Part shown: one piece after another, positions 37,984-48,911 of the stretch
Numbering within the stretch: the first letter of the stretch is position 1
Layout: the number at the start of each line of letters is the position of its first letter
Assembly: GCA_002238925.1 (NCBI GenBank)
Contig: MPNH01000003.1
Span: forward strand, 62,001-126,000
DNA: 64,000 nucleotides
Source of the DNA: Spirochaetaceae bacterium bin103
GTDB lineage: Bacteria; Spirochaetota; Spirochaetia; SZUA-6; Bin103
Direction of reading: 5' to 3'
Notes under the pieces: generated by a model
What the model saw: only the letters and a program-made list of their open reading frames with translations
Told to the model about the DNA's origin: nothing
Databases searched by the model: none
Program-made: the position numbers and the translations under genes

Positions 37984-39441
37984 ATGGCAACTGACGTAAC
38001 ACTCCCAGAACTGGGAGAGAATATCGAAGCCGGCGACGTCGCCGCCGTCCTGGTGAACCCCGGCGACCGGGTCGAGAAGGACGCGCCGCTGCTGGAACTG
38101 GAAACCGACAAGGCGGTGGTGGAGGTGCCCTCGCCCGATGCCGGCGTGGTAACCGCCGTCCTGGTCAAGGCAGGCGACACCATCAACGTGGGCGACCCGA
38201 TCGCCAGCCTGGAGCCGGACGGCGCAGGCGGTGATGCCGCTCCGCCGCCGCAAGCGGCACTGGCGGCGCAGGCAACATCCGCGGCGGAACCGCCGCCGCC
38301 ATCCGCGGCGCCGGCGGCGGCACCCGCGCCGGCGGGCGGCCTGCTCGCCGCGGCCTCGGGCGTCACCGGATCCGACTCCGCAAGCGCCACTCCGGCACCA
38401 GCCGAGCCCGCACCGCAATCTGCTCCGGCCGCGCCCGGCACCGCTCCCAGCGGCGCACCGGCGCTCGCCGGCGCGGCGGCGGACGTCGGCGCCGCAACGC
38501 CCGCTGGTGCCAGAACGGATGCCCCCGAGGCGGTGGAGCCGATCCCGGCCACCCCCGCCGTGCGCCGGCTGGCGCGCGAGATCGGGGTGGACATCAGGGC
38601 CGTGACCGGCTCCGGGGAGGGCGGGCGCATCCTGCTCGACGACGTCAAGGCCACCGCCAAGCGCCTGCTGCAGGCACCGCCCGCGGCCGCGGCGGCCGCC
38701 CACCCCGCGGCCCCGCCGCTGCCCGACTTCTCCCAGTGGGGGCCGGTGCAAGAGGAGGCCATGAACGCGGTGCGCCGCATTACCGCCAGCCACCTGACCG
38801 CGGCGTGGCAGACCATTCCCGCCGTCACCCAGCTGGACAAGGCGGATATCACCGACCTGGAACACCTGCGCAAGCGCTACGCGCCGCGCGCCGAGGCGGC
38901 CGGCGGCAAGTTGACCGTAACCGCCATCCTGGTAAAGGTGGTGGCCACCGCCCTGAAGGTGTTTCCCCAGTTCAACGCCAGCATCGACATGGCGCGCTCC
39001 ACGGTTATCTACAAGCGCTATTGCCACGTCGGCATCGCCGTCGACACCGACCGCGGACTGCTGGTGCCGGTAATCCGCGACGCCGACCGCAAGAACATCG
39101 TCGAAATCGCCGCCGCCCTGGGCGAGATTTCCGTGCGCGCCCGCGCGCGCAAGCTGGGCCCGGCGGAGATGCAGGGCGGCAGCTTTACCATCTCCAACCT
39201 GGGCGGCATCGGCGGCTCCCACTTCTCGCCGATCATCAACTCCCCCGAAGTGGCGATCCTCGGCGTCTCCCGTGCCGAAACCGAGCCGGTGTGGCGCGAC
39301 GGCGCATTCGTACCGCGTTTGCGCCTGCCGCTGTCGCTGACCTACGACCACCGCCTGATCGACGGCGCCGACGGCATCCGCTTTCTGCGCTGGATCATCG
39401 AAGCGCTGGAGCAGCCGCTGCTGCTGGCGCTGGAGGGCTGA
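37984..39441 (+). CDS. 2-oxoacid dehydrogenase E2 (dihydrolipoyl acyltransferase)
   Basis: 485 residues. The lipoyl domain has the lipoylation site ETDKAVVE (Lys43). An Ala/Pro-rich linker (about 80-180) leads to the peripheral-subunit-binding domain (PATPAVRRLAREIGVDI). The catalytic acyltransferase domain ends with TYDHRLIDGADG, carrying the His and Asp of the family. Transfers acyl groups from lipoyl to CoA in the pyruvate or a related dehydrogenase complex. E3 follows four bases after the stop. No E1 gene is adjacent in this window, so which oxoacid it handles cannot be told; the linker style favours pyruvate dehydrogenase. Confidence 0.92.
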   Translation: MATDVTLPELGENIEAGDVAAVLVNPGDRVEKDAPLLELETDKAVVEVPSPDAGVVTAVLVKAGDTINVGDPIASLEPDGAGGDAAPPPQAALAAQATSAAEPPPPSAAPAAAPAPAGGLLAAASGVTGSDSASATPAPAEPAPQSAPAAPGTAPSGAPALAGAAADVGAATPAGARTDAPEAVEPIPATPAVRRLAREIGVDIRAVTGSGEGGRILLDDVKATAKRLLQAPPAAAAAAHPAAPPLPDFSQWGPVQEEAMNAVRRITASHLTAAWQTIPAVTQLDKADITDLEHLRKRYAPRAEAAGGKLTVTAILVKVVATALKVFPQFNASIDMARSTVIYKRYCHVGIAVDTDRGLLVPVIRDADRKNIVEIAAALGEISVRARARKLGPAEMQGGSFTISNLGGIGGSHFSPIINSPEVAILGVSRAETEPVWRDGAFVPRLRLPLSLTYDHRLIDGADGIRFLRWIIEALEQPLLLALEG

Positions 39442-39445
39442 GCCG

Positions 39446-40878
<1,433 letters not shown>

Positions 40879-40882
<4 letters not shown>

Positions 40883-42312
40883 CCGCCGGGAAGGCGCCTC
40901 CCTACACTCCCAGTTCCGCGGCCGCAGCAGATACCGCCGCGCGGCGCGCCGCGACAGATCTCGACACCGCCGAGTGGGAATCCTACCTGGCGGAGGCCGG
41001 TGAGCCCGCCTACCGGGCGCGGCAGGTCCGCGAGCACCTGTTCCGCCACCACACCGAGACCTTTGCCGGAATGGTGCAGCTCCCCGCGCCGCTGCGCGAA
41101 CGCCTGCAGCTCCACCTGACTCCCTACGGCCTCGCCGAGCGCAGCCGCACCCGCTCCGGCGACGGGCTCACCACCAAGCTCCTGTTGCAGGCCGGCGACG
41201 GCCACACGGTGGAGGCGGTGTCGATCCGCGAGCCGCTGCCGGCGGACCCGCGCCGCGTACGCCGCGCCCGCCATACCGTTTGCGTCAGCAGCCAGGTGGG
41301 CTGCGCCATGGGCTGCATCTTCTGCGCCTCCGGCATCGGCGGCGTGGTGCGCAACCTCACCGCCGGCGAAATGCTCGACCAGGCGGCCATTGTGCAGCGC
41401 GAGTTCGGCCCGCTCACCAACCTGGTATTCATGGGCATGGGCGAGCCGCTGGCCAACTACCCGGCCCTGAGCCGCGCCCTCGCCGTCCTGTGCGACCGCG
41501 ACGGCTTCGGCTTCGGCGCGCGCCGCATCACGGTGAGCACGGTCGGCCTGGTGTCCGGCATCGAACGCCTGGCGCGCGACGCCCGGCCGGTTGGCCTGGC
41601 GGTGAGCCTGCACGCCGCCGATGACGAGCTGCGCCATCGCCTGGTGCCCACCTCCGGGCGCTGGCCGGTCGCCGAAATCGTCGCCGCCGCCACTGCCTAC
41701 GCGCGCACCACCGGTCGTACCGTGACCTTCGAGTACGTGCTGCTGGCCGGCATCAACGACGCCGTCAGCCACGCCGAGCGCCTCGCCGACCTCCTGCACC
41801 AGCGCGGCACCGCCACGCTGGCGTCCGCCAAGGTGAACGTCATTCCCTACAACCCGGTGCCCGAGTTCACCGGCCTGCGCCGCCCCCCAGCCGCCCGCGT
41901 GCACGCCTTCGTGCACACCCTGCGCCGCCGCGCCCCCCCGCCCCCCGCCTGCCCCGCGTCCGTCCCCCCCCTGCCCCGCCGCCCCGCCCCGGTCACCGTA
42001 CGCAAGGAAAAGGGCCAGGAGGTGGCCGCCGCCTGCGGCCAACTCCGCCGCCGCGAACGGGTCGCCGCCCAGGATCCCGCCGGTCATGCGGCGCAGGGGG
42101 AACGATCGCGCTGGCGCAACACCAGCGCAGGCGGTATCATGAACCGGTCTCGCCGTGTGGTTCACTTCAGGAATCATCGCTACGTACCAGAAACAGGCAG
42201 ACCGTGGGCGTTGGCACCGTGCGTTCCGTGCGGGCGTGGCGGCCGTTGCGCTAACGCTGGCCGGGTGCTCGATGTCGCACATCGAGTCGGCGGGCGCCAC
42301 CGGCACCACTGA
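40879..42312 (+). CDS. rlmN: 23S rRNA adenine-C2 methyltransferase RlmN, with insertion and run-on C-terminus
   Basis: Radical-SAM enzyme that methylates A2503 of 23S rRNA and A37 of some tRNAs. The 4Fe-4S motif CAMGCIFC, MGMGEPL, VSLHA and NVIPYNP are present, and the C-terminal VRKEKG then AACGQLR includes the catalytic Cys. Just before VRKEKG is a family-atypical proline-rich insert (41938-41985) made of C runs, a degraded copy of the preceding segment. After GQLR the frame continues for about 85 more residues, to 42312, and overlaps the next gene, so the natural stop seems lost or frame-shifted. Start GTG 40879. Confidence 0.88.
41891..41990 (+). repeat. Tandem copy degraded to C runs, inside rlmN
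   Basis: 41891-41937 (encoding ARVHAFVHTLRRR) is followed by a second version in which A, T and many G bases have become C, so it encodes a proline-rich stretch. Same lesion type as in the helicase and the methyltransferase. Confidence 0.6.
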
Positions 42313-45163
42313 CGACGCCCCGCCACCCGAGAGCCCGCCGCAATCGGAACCCGCGAACATTGACGCAAACGCGAACTCGGACGGATTCGCGATCACGGGC
42401 GGGAGTGCGAGGGAGTCCGCCGGCACGCTGCGCTTCACCGTGAGCGTGAGCGGCGCAGACAGCGAGCCGCTCACGGTGGCATATGCGACCGAAGACAACA
42501 CCGCGACGGCCTCCGCCGACTACGACGCCGTAAGTGGCCGCCTGACGTTCACCACCGCGTCCAACGCTGCGCAGCACATCGACGTGCCGTTGCTCGACGA
42601 CGTGGTGGAAGAAGCCGTGGAGTCGTTCACCATGCGGTTGAGCGATCCGCGGGGAGCGCCCCTGGCGGTGGCGGCCGCCGGCGGGACGATCCTGGACGAC
42701 GACACGCGCGGGCTGCTGGTGCGGCCGGCGGCGCTGAACGTGCTCGAAGGAAGTTCCGCCGGCTACGAGCTCGCGCTCACTTCGCGGCCGACGGGCACGG
42801 TGACGGTAACGATAGAAAAGGGCGCGGGGGCCGGCGAATTGACGGTAGCACCGGAACGGTTGACGTTCACTCCCGAGAGTTGGAAGCAGGCGAAGGAGGT
42901 AACGGTGTCGGCCGCCCACGACACGGACGCGACGGCCGATGAGCCGGCGACGCTCACCCACCAGACGAGCGGCGGCGGCTACGACCAGACCGCCGTGCCC
43001 GGCATAACGGTGACGATCGTGGAGAACGACGCGTCGACGCTGGCCGTGGCGGCGGCGGCCGCGGGCGAGCAAGCGGGCGTGATGGCGTTCCCGGTCACCA
43101 TCAGCGTGGCGAGCGACAGCGAGGTCACCGTGCAGTATGCCACCGGCGTTGCCGGTGATACTGCCCAAGGCGGGGAGGACTACACACCGGCACGTGGCAC
43201 GCTGACATTCGCGCCGCATCGCACGGCGGCGCATACGATCGCGGTGACGATAACCGACGACAGCGTGGACGAGCCCGTCGAGGAGTTCACGGTGACATTG
43301 AGCAACGCGGTAAATGCGCTGCTCGCGGGTGGCGGTGCGACGATGACGGCGGCCGGCTCCATCGCCGACGACGACCCGCCGCCGGCGGCGAGCATCACGG
43401 ACGCGAGCCTGACCGAAGGCACCGGCGGCGGCGCCATGCAGTTTTCCGTACGGCTCGATCGGGCAAGCGGGCGCACCGTGTCGGTGGGTTACGCGAGCGC
43501 GGATGGGACCGCCACCGGCGGCGCCGACTACACCGCGGTGAACGGAACGCTGACGTTCGCGGCAGGGGTGACGGAGGCGGCGATCTCGGTGCCGGTGACC
43601 GACGACACCGACGACGAAGACCAGGAGACATTCACCATTACTCTGCAGGACGCCGTGAACGCAACCGTGGATCCGGCCGCAAACCAGGCCACCGGAACGA
43701 TATCGGACCCGGTTCCTAACCAGCTGCAGACGCTCGCAGTGGCCGGCGCGGAGAGCGACATGTATCCGGCGTTCGACCCCGGCATCCACCATTACGCCCT
43801 GTTCTGCGCCAGCACCGACACGCTGGCGGTAACGGCGACCGCGCTGAGCAGCACCGCCAGCCTCACGCTGCTGCGCGCCAACTCAAGCAACAACCAGGTA
43901 ATCGGCGCCGGCAGTGTGCAGATAGACGTGGATCATGACGACGACATCGCCATCGAACTCAGCGACAACAGCGAGACTGCAACGTATGTGGTGCATTGCC
44001 TGCCCACCGACTTTCCCGATATCACGGTCCTGAAGAACATCGAGGGTGCGTCGGGCGGCTTGCTGCTGATTACTCCGGAACTGTACCGAACGCAGAAAGG
44101 GGCATCCAACCGGTACCAGGCGATTGTCGATTACAACGGCGTGCCGCGCTACCACAAGAAGGGCGGCGGCAAGAATTTCCGCCGCTATACCAACGGCATG
44201 ACGATCAACGGAAAGCGGGTCTGGTATTCGCACACCAACGCCACACTGCTCGACGAGAACCTCGCCCAGATCCGCAAGGTGTCGACTCCTGCGGGAAATC
44301 AGCATGACTTCCTGATCACCGACGACGGCACCTTTCTGTACGTGGTCTACAAACCGTACGTAGACGACCCCGACGACGACTCTGACGACCGCGACTTCAG
44401 CGTGTTTACCGACGTCACCTCGACCGAGAGACTGAAGGACAGCGTGATCCGGGAAGTGACGGTCGGCGGAACCACGGTATTCGAGTGGAACTCGTGGGAG
44501 CACATGAAACTCGATCCGGACTGCAAACTGCGCGGTTCGGTTGGCGACTACGCTCACCTCAATTCGTTGTACATGGTGGACGACGATGTCGTGGCCTCGT
44601 TCAAGGGCTGCAACCAGGTCCTCAGGATCGACCGGTCTTCGGGTACCGGCGCCATTGAATGGCAACTCGGCGGCACCGCTCCCGACGGCGACTCCGAAAT
44701 TACCTATCTCGCGGTCAAGGACGAGGACGGCAACGACGACGAAATCTGCAGCCAGCACAGCGCCGTCGTGACGCAGTCCGGATCGGTCCTGCTGTTCGAC
44801 AATGGCGACGGCTGTGTGGGCACCAGGAAGGAGGTAACTCAGTACACCCGAGTCGTGGAATTCGACATTTCATCCGGCACCGAGGCGCGCATCATACGCA
44901 AGGTCGAGCCGGCGCCGGGGCAGGGATTTGCCGACATCGCCGGCTCGGTGCGCGAACTCGACAACGGCAACTGGCTGATCAGCTGGGGCCGGACCGACGG
45001 CCACACCGTGGACGTGGACAAACTCGTATCGATCAGCGAAGTGCAGCCGGACGGCACCTCCGTATTCGAAATGAACATGTCAAAGTCGCCTCACTTCGTG
45101 CAATCCTACCGGGCTTACCGCGTTGCCGAGACCGACGTTCAGATCCCCCTCAACCTGCCCTGA
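42155..45163 (+). CDS. Lipoprotein with Calx-beta repeats and arylsulfotransferase-like C-terminus
   Basis: About 1000 residues. A hydrophobic leader ends in the lipobox LTLAGC, so it is probably an exported lipoprotein. Residues about 75-180, 295-410 and 410-515 are Calx-beta domains (each ending V-DD--E-E-F-x-x-x-L). Between the first two is a different beta-sandwich of the 'VLEG-x-x-x-x-Y-x-x-x-L-x-S-x-P' type. The C-terminal ~380 residues resemble arylsulfotransferase (ASST, Arylsulfotransfer_2), with conserved-looking histidines in NQHDFLI, YAHLNSL and CSQHSAV. ASSTs transfer sulfate between phenols. Start GTG 42155 is uncertain, as it overlaps the end of rlmN. Confidence 0.75.
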   Translation: MWFTSGIIATYQKQADRGRWHRAFRAGVAAVALTLAGCSMSHIESAGATGTTDDAPPPESPPQSEPANIDANANSDGFAITGGSARESAGTLRFTVSVSGADSEPLTVAYATEDNTATASADYDAVSGRLTFTTASNAAQHIDVPLLDDVVEEAVESFTMRLSDPRGAPLAVAAAGGTILDDDTRGLLVRPAALNVLEGSSAGYELALTSRPTGTVTVTIEKGAGAGELTVAPERLTFTPESWKQAKEVTVSAAHDTDATADEPATLTHQTSGGGYDQTAVPGITVTIVENDASTLAVAAAAAGEQAGVMAFPVTISVASDSEVTVQYATGVAGDTAQGGEDYTPARGTLTFAPHRTAAHTIAVTITDDSVDEPVEEFTVTLSNAVNALLAGGGATMTAAGSIADDDPPPAASITDASLTEGTGGGAMQFSVRLDRASGRTVSVGYASADGTATGGADYTAVNGTLTFAAGVTEAAISVPVTDDTDDEDQETFTITLQDAVNATVDPAANQATGTISDPVPNQLQTLAVAGAESDMYPAFDPGIHHYALFCASTDTLAVTATALSSTASLTLLRANSSNNQVIGAGSVQIDVDHDDDIAIELSDNSETATYVVHCLPTDFPDITVLKNIEGASGGLLLITPELYRTQKGASNRYQAIVDYNGVPRYHKKGGGKNFRRYTNGMTINGKRVWYSHTNATLLDENLAQIRKVSTPAGNQHDFLITDDGTFLYVVYKPYVDDPDDDSDDRDFSVFTDVTSTERLKDSVIREVTVGGTTVFEWNSWEHMKLDPDCKLRGSVGDYAHLNSLYMVDDDVVASFKGCNQVLRIDRSSGTGAIEWQLGGTAPDGDSEITYLAVKDEDGNDDEICSQHSAVVTQSGSVLLFDNGDGCVGTRKEVTQYTRVVEFDISSGTEARIIRKVEPAPGQGFADIAGSVRELDNGNWLISWGRTDGHTVDVDKLVSISEVQPDGTSVFEMNMSKSPHFVQSYRAYRVAETDVQIPLNLP

Positions 45164-45186
45164 CGGCCACCTCCGCGCACCGTCCG

Positions 45187-46227
45187 CTATGAGCCGTAGC
45201 GGGCGGCCATCTGCTGCAGGGTTACGGAGGGGACGCCGCCGGCGTTGCCGGCCTGGCCGAAGGCGGTCATGCGCGCTTCGCATACGTCCTGCATCGCCGC
45301 GCGCGCGGCCTTGAGGTAGTCGCGCGGGTCGAAGGCGTCGGGCGCCTCGGCCAGCACCTTGCGCACCGCGCCGGTCATCGCCAGCCGGTTGTCGGTGTCG
45401 ACGTTGATCTTGCGCACGCCGTGGCGGATGCCGCGCTGGATTTCCTCCACCGGCACCCCCCAGGTCTGGCGGAGGCTGCCGCCGTGGGCGTTGAACAGGT
45501 CCTGCAGCTCCTGCGGCACCGACGACGAGCCGTGCATCACCAGGTGGGTATTGGGCAGGCGGCGGTGGATCTCCTCGATGCGGGCCATCGCCAGCACGTC
45601 GCCGTCCGGCTGGTGGGAGAACTTGTAGGCGCCGTGGCTGGTGCCGATCGCCACCGCCAGCGCGTCCACCCCGGTGTCGGCCACGAACCGCTCCGCCTCG
45701 TCGGGGTCGGTCAGCAACTGGTCGTGCGACAGCACCCCCTCGGCGCCGTGGCCGTCTTCCTTGTCGCCCATGCCGGTCTCCAGCGAGCCGAGCACGCCGA
45801 TCTCGCCCTCCACGGTCACGCCGTTCGCGTGCGCCGCGGCCACCACCTCGCGCGTTACGCGCACGTTGTAGTCGTAGTCGGCGGGCGTGGCGGCGTCCTC
45901 GCCGAGCGAGCCGTCCATCATCACCGAGGTGAACCCCTGTTCGATGGCGCTGCGGCAGGTGGCCGGGCTGTTGCCGTGGTCCTGGTGCATGGCGATCGGG
46001 ATATGCGGGTGGAGCTCGGCGGCAGCCAGGATCAGGTGGCGCAGATAGGCCTCCTGCGCGTAGCTGCGCGCCCCGCGCGAGGCCTGGATGATGACCGGCG
46101 ACTCGGTCTTGGCGGCGGCGGCCATGATGGCCTGGATCTGTTCCATGTTGTTGACGTTGAACGCCGCGAGCCCGTAATCGTTCTCGGCGGCGTGATCGAG
46201 CAGAATGCGCATTGGCACTAGTGGCAT
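45187..46227 (-). CDS. fba: Class II fructose-bisphosphate aldolase
   Basis: 346 residues. The class II motifs are AFNVNNMEQ, the zinc-ligand and catalytic region AMHQDHG (His81, Asp83, His84), [16 protein letters not shown] and MHGSSSVP. Cleaves fructose 1,6-bisphosphate to two triose phosphates in glycolysis, with Zn2+. Transcribed divergently from xylose isomerase across 74 bases. The length and [16 protein letters not shown] signature match the longer class IIB/Fba type. Confidence 0.93.
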   Translation of the reverse strand: MPLVPMRILLDHAAENDYGLAAFNVNNMEQIQAIMAAAAKTESPVIIQASRGARSYAQEAYLRHLILAAAELHPHIPIAMHQDHGNSPATCRSAIEQGFTSVMMDGSLGEDAATPADYDYNVRVTREVVAAAHANGVTVEGEIGVLGSLETGMGDKEDGHGAEGVLSHDQLLTDPDEAERFVADTGVDALAVAIGTSHGAYKFSHQPDGDVLAMARIEEIHRRLPNTHLVMHGSSSVPQELQDLFNAHGGSLRQTWGVPVEEIQRGIRHGVRKINVDTDNRLAMTGAVRKVLAEAPDAFDPRDYLKAARAAMQDVCEARMTAFGQAGNAGGVPSVTLQQMAARYGS

Positions 46228-46301
46228 AGCGGTGTGAATGTAGCGTGGCGGGGCGGGGTTTGACCACCGGGCGCCTGTTGCCGTACCGTCCCGGAGTCGC
46301 C

Positions 46302-47609
46302 ATGGAAGACTACTTTGCCGGCATCGAGCCGATCCGCTACGAAGGTCCCGATTCGCGCAACCCGCTGAGCTACCGCTACTACGATGCCGACCGGATCGTG
46401 GCCGGCAAGCGCATGGCGGACCACTTCCGCTTCGCCGTCGCCTACTGGCACACCTTCCGCGGCACCGGCGTGGACCCGTTCGGCCAGCAGACCCTGGTGC
46501 GCCCCTGGGACGACCCGGTCGACTCGGTGGACAACGCCCTGCGCCGCATGCGCGTGGCGTTCGACTTCATCGCCCGCCTCGGCGTGGACTACTACTGCTT
46601 CCACGACCGCGACATCGCCCCCGAGGGCGCGTCGCTGGCGGAGTCGAACCGCAACCTGGACCAGGTAGTCGACCTTGCCGAGAAGCTGCAGGCCGACACC
46701 GGCATCCGCCTGCTGTGGGGCACCGCCAACCTGTTTGCCAACCCGCGCTACATGAACGGCGCCGCCACCAACCCGGACGCGCACGTGTTCGCCTACGCCG
46801 CGGCGCAGGTCAAGAAGGCGATGGAGGTGACCCACCGCCTCGGCGGCGCCAACTACGTGTTCTGGGGCGGGCGCGAGGGCTACGCCACCCTGCTCAACAC
46901 CGACATGAAGCGGGAGCAGGATCATCTCGCCCGGTTTCTGCACATGGCGGACGACTACGCGCGCGCGATCGGCTTCGACGGCACCCTGCTGATCGAGCCG
47001 AAACCGAAGGAGCCCACCACCCACCAGTACGACTTCGACGCCGCCACCGTGCTCGCCTTCCTGCGCGGCTACGGGCTCGACCGGTTCAAGCTCAACGTCG
47101 AGTGCAACCACGCCACCCTGGCCGGCCACACCTTCGCGCACGAACTGCAGACTGCCTCCGACGCCGGCCTGCTCGGCTCGATCGACGCCAACACCGGCGA
47201 CGAACTGATCGGCTGGGACACCGACCAGTTCAACCTCGACCCGGCGGTGACCAGCCGGGTGATGATGATCGTGCTGCGCCAGGGCGGCATCGCCCCCGGC
47301 GGCTTCAACTTCGACGCCAAGCTGCGCCGCGAGTCGACCGATATCCGCGACATGTTCGCCGCCCACGTGGGCAGTATCGACGCGTTCGCCCGCGGCCTGC
47401 TCGTCGCCGACCGCATCATCGCCGACGGCACCTTGGACCAGTGGCGGCGCGAACGCTACGCCAGCTACGACGCCGGCAAGGGAGCGGAGATCGAGAGCGG
47501 CGCGGCCGGCTTCCGCGACCTGGAGCAGTGGGTGCTGGATGCGGGCGAGCCGCGCACCAACTCGGGCCGCCAGGAGCAGTTCGAGAACCTGGTCGCCAGT
47601 TTCTGGTAG
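46302..47609 (+). CDS. xylA: Xylose isomerase
   Basis: 435 residues. Catalytic FHDRD with His101 and Asp104 matches the E. coli numbering. Metal ligands are seen in [36 protein letters not shown] and [11 protein letters not shown]. Converts D-xylose to D-xylulose (and glucose to fructose) with Mg2+ or Mn2+. I start it at ATG 46302; an in-frame ATG at 46245 would add 19 unconserved residues. Next to aldolase, it fits a sugar-catabolic role; no xylulokinase is nearby. Confidence 0.95.
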   Translation: MEDYFAGIEPIRYEGPDSRNPLSYRYYDADRIVAGKRMADHFRFAVAYWHTFRGTGVDPFGQQTLVRPWDDPVDSVDNALRRMRVAFDFIARLGVDYYCFHDRDIAPEGASLAESNRNLDQVVDLAEKLQADTGIRLLWGTANLFANPRYMNGAATNPDAHVFAYAAAQVKKAMEVTHRLGGANYVFWGGREGYATLLNTDMKREQDHLARFLHMADDYARAIGFDGTLLIEPKPKEPTTHQYDFDAATVLAFLRGYGLDRFKLNVECNHATLAGHTFAHELQTASDAGLLGSIDANTGDELIGWDTDQFNLDPAVTSRVMMIVLRQGGIAPGGFNFDAKLRRESTDIRDMFAAHVGSIDAFARGLLVADRIIADGTLDQWRRERYASYDAGKGAEIESGAAGFRDLEQWVLDAGEPRTNSGRQEQFENLVASFW

Positions 47610-47681
47610 AATCGCGGTTGGTCCGAGAGCCGGCCCGCGTGACCCTGCCGTGACGGCGCCGTCGAGACGAACGCCCCGCTG

Positions 47682-48911
47682 ATGAGACCCAATCTCTCCC
47701 AGGAACAGATACTGGACCTCCTGCACCACCGGCGCAGCGACCGCTACGTGGTCAACACCGCCAACACCGTGGAGGTGGTCCTGTTCGGCAACTGCTTCAG
47801 CGAGGTGAAGGTCGAGGGGCTGGACCAGGTCGAGGAGCTGTCCCGCAGCGGGCGCAAGCTGATCTTCATTCCCAACCACCAGAGCGAGTACGACTGGATG
47901 CTGCTGCAGACCTACCTCGCGCAGCGCTACATCCGCACCGCCATCCAGGCGGGCGAGAACCTGTACGTCGGCCCGATCGACACCTTTCTGCGCAAGTGCG
48001 GGGCGTTCATGACCATCCGCGATCGGCGCTCGTTCTACGCCCGCCACTGGCTTGCCGACTGGACCATGCGCGCACTGCGGACGCGGCCGTTCGTGCTGAC
48101 CAAGGATCAGTACAACAAGCTGTACCTGCCGCAGATCAAGCGCGTCCTCGGCGAGGGGCTGCACCTGATGATCTTCCCGGGGTACGAGATCGATAGGAAC
48201 ACCGGCGAGGCGAAGTACGGCCGCTCCTATTCGGGCAGATTCGCCGAGCTGTCGCCCTACGTGTTCCTGGTCCTGAACACCGCGATCCGCCAGATGGGCA
48301 TTGAGGACGCCCTGTACGTGCCGGTCAACATCTCCTACGAGCGGATCCCGGAGGACATCGTGTTCCGCGAATACCAGGCGCGCTCGCGCAAGAGCAAGAT
48401 CGCCAAGTACGTCTACGATCACTACTATGCGTTCATCAAAATGCCGTTCGCGCGCCGCATCCGCGACCAGCGCTCGCGGGTGTTGATCCGCTTCGGGGAG
48501 GGCATCCCGTCCGGCCGCCACCGCCGCGCCCGCGAAATGGCCGCGGTGATGCACGAGCAGATGGGCAAGCTGATGCGGGTATACGAGAGCACCCTGTTGT
48601 TCGCCTCGTTCGACGATCGCTACAAGATGAGCCGCGACGAGCTGGAAGATCGGGTTGCCGCCACCCTGGAGCGGGTGGAGGCGCACGGGCTGGACACCTC
48701 CCCGCTGTACGACGGCGGCCGCCGCCTGTCGCTGGAGGAACTGCTCGCACGCACCGTAAAGGTGTACAATTTCCCCGATGTGCCGATCATCCCGTCCAAG
48801 TCCTACATGACGCTCGAGTACGACGACCGCGAGGTGTTCATCCACCACCCCCACCTCGCTTCCTATTACGGCAACAAGCTCAAACACATCCTGCAGGCCG
48901 ACGCCGCGTGA
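47682..48911 (+). CDS. Glycerol-phosphate acyltransferase (PlsC-like, long form)
   Basis: 409 residues with acyltransferase motif I NHQSEYDW (His66 and Asp71, the H-x4-D catalytic pair), and later MIFPGYEIDR and YVPVNISYERIPE, the substrate and product motifs of the PlsB/PlsC family. It would acylate glycerol 3-phosphate or lysophosphatidate in membrane lipid synthesis. No membrane segment is clear. Long relatives of this type are common in spirochaetes. Its TGA stop overlaps the start of pyrG. Confidence 0.85.
   Translation: MRPNLSQEQILDLLHHRRSDRYVVNTANTVEVVLFGNCFSEVKVEGLDQVEELSRSGRKLIFIPNHQSEYDWMLLQTYLAQRYIRTAIQAGENLYVGPIDTFLRKCGAFMTIRDRRSFYARHWLADWTMRALRTRPFVLTKDQYNKLYLPQIKRVLGEGLHLMIFPGYEIDRNTGEAKYGRSYSGRFAELSPYVFLVLNTAIRQMGIEDALYVPVNISYERIPEDIVFREYQARSRKSKIAKYVYDHYYAFIKMPFARRIRDQRSRVLIRFGEGIPSGRHRRAREMAAVMHEQMGKLMRVYESTLLFASFDDRYKMSRDELEDRVAATLERVEAHGLDTSPLYDGGRRLSLEELLARTVKVYNFPDVPIIPSKSYMTLEYDDREVFIHHPHLASYYGNKLKHILQADAA

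Noticed and set aside
46218-48887. Very long open frame on the minus strand opposite xylA and the acyltransferase
   Set aside because: It is the antisense shadow of high-GC coding genes with conserved family motifs on the plus strand; its translation is low-complexity Val/Gly/Arg-rich with no recognisable domain. The same applies to long antisense frames at 10528-12477, 40009-42501 and 48866-50893.
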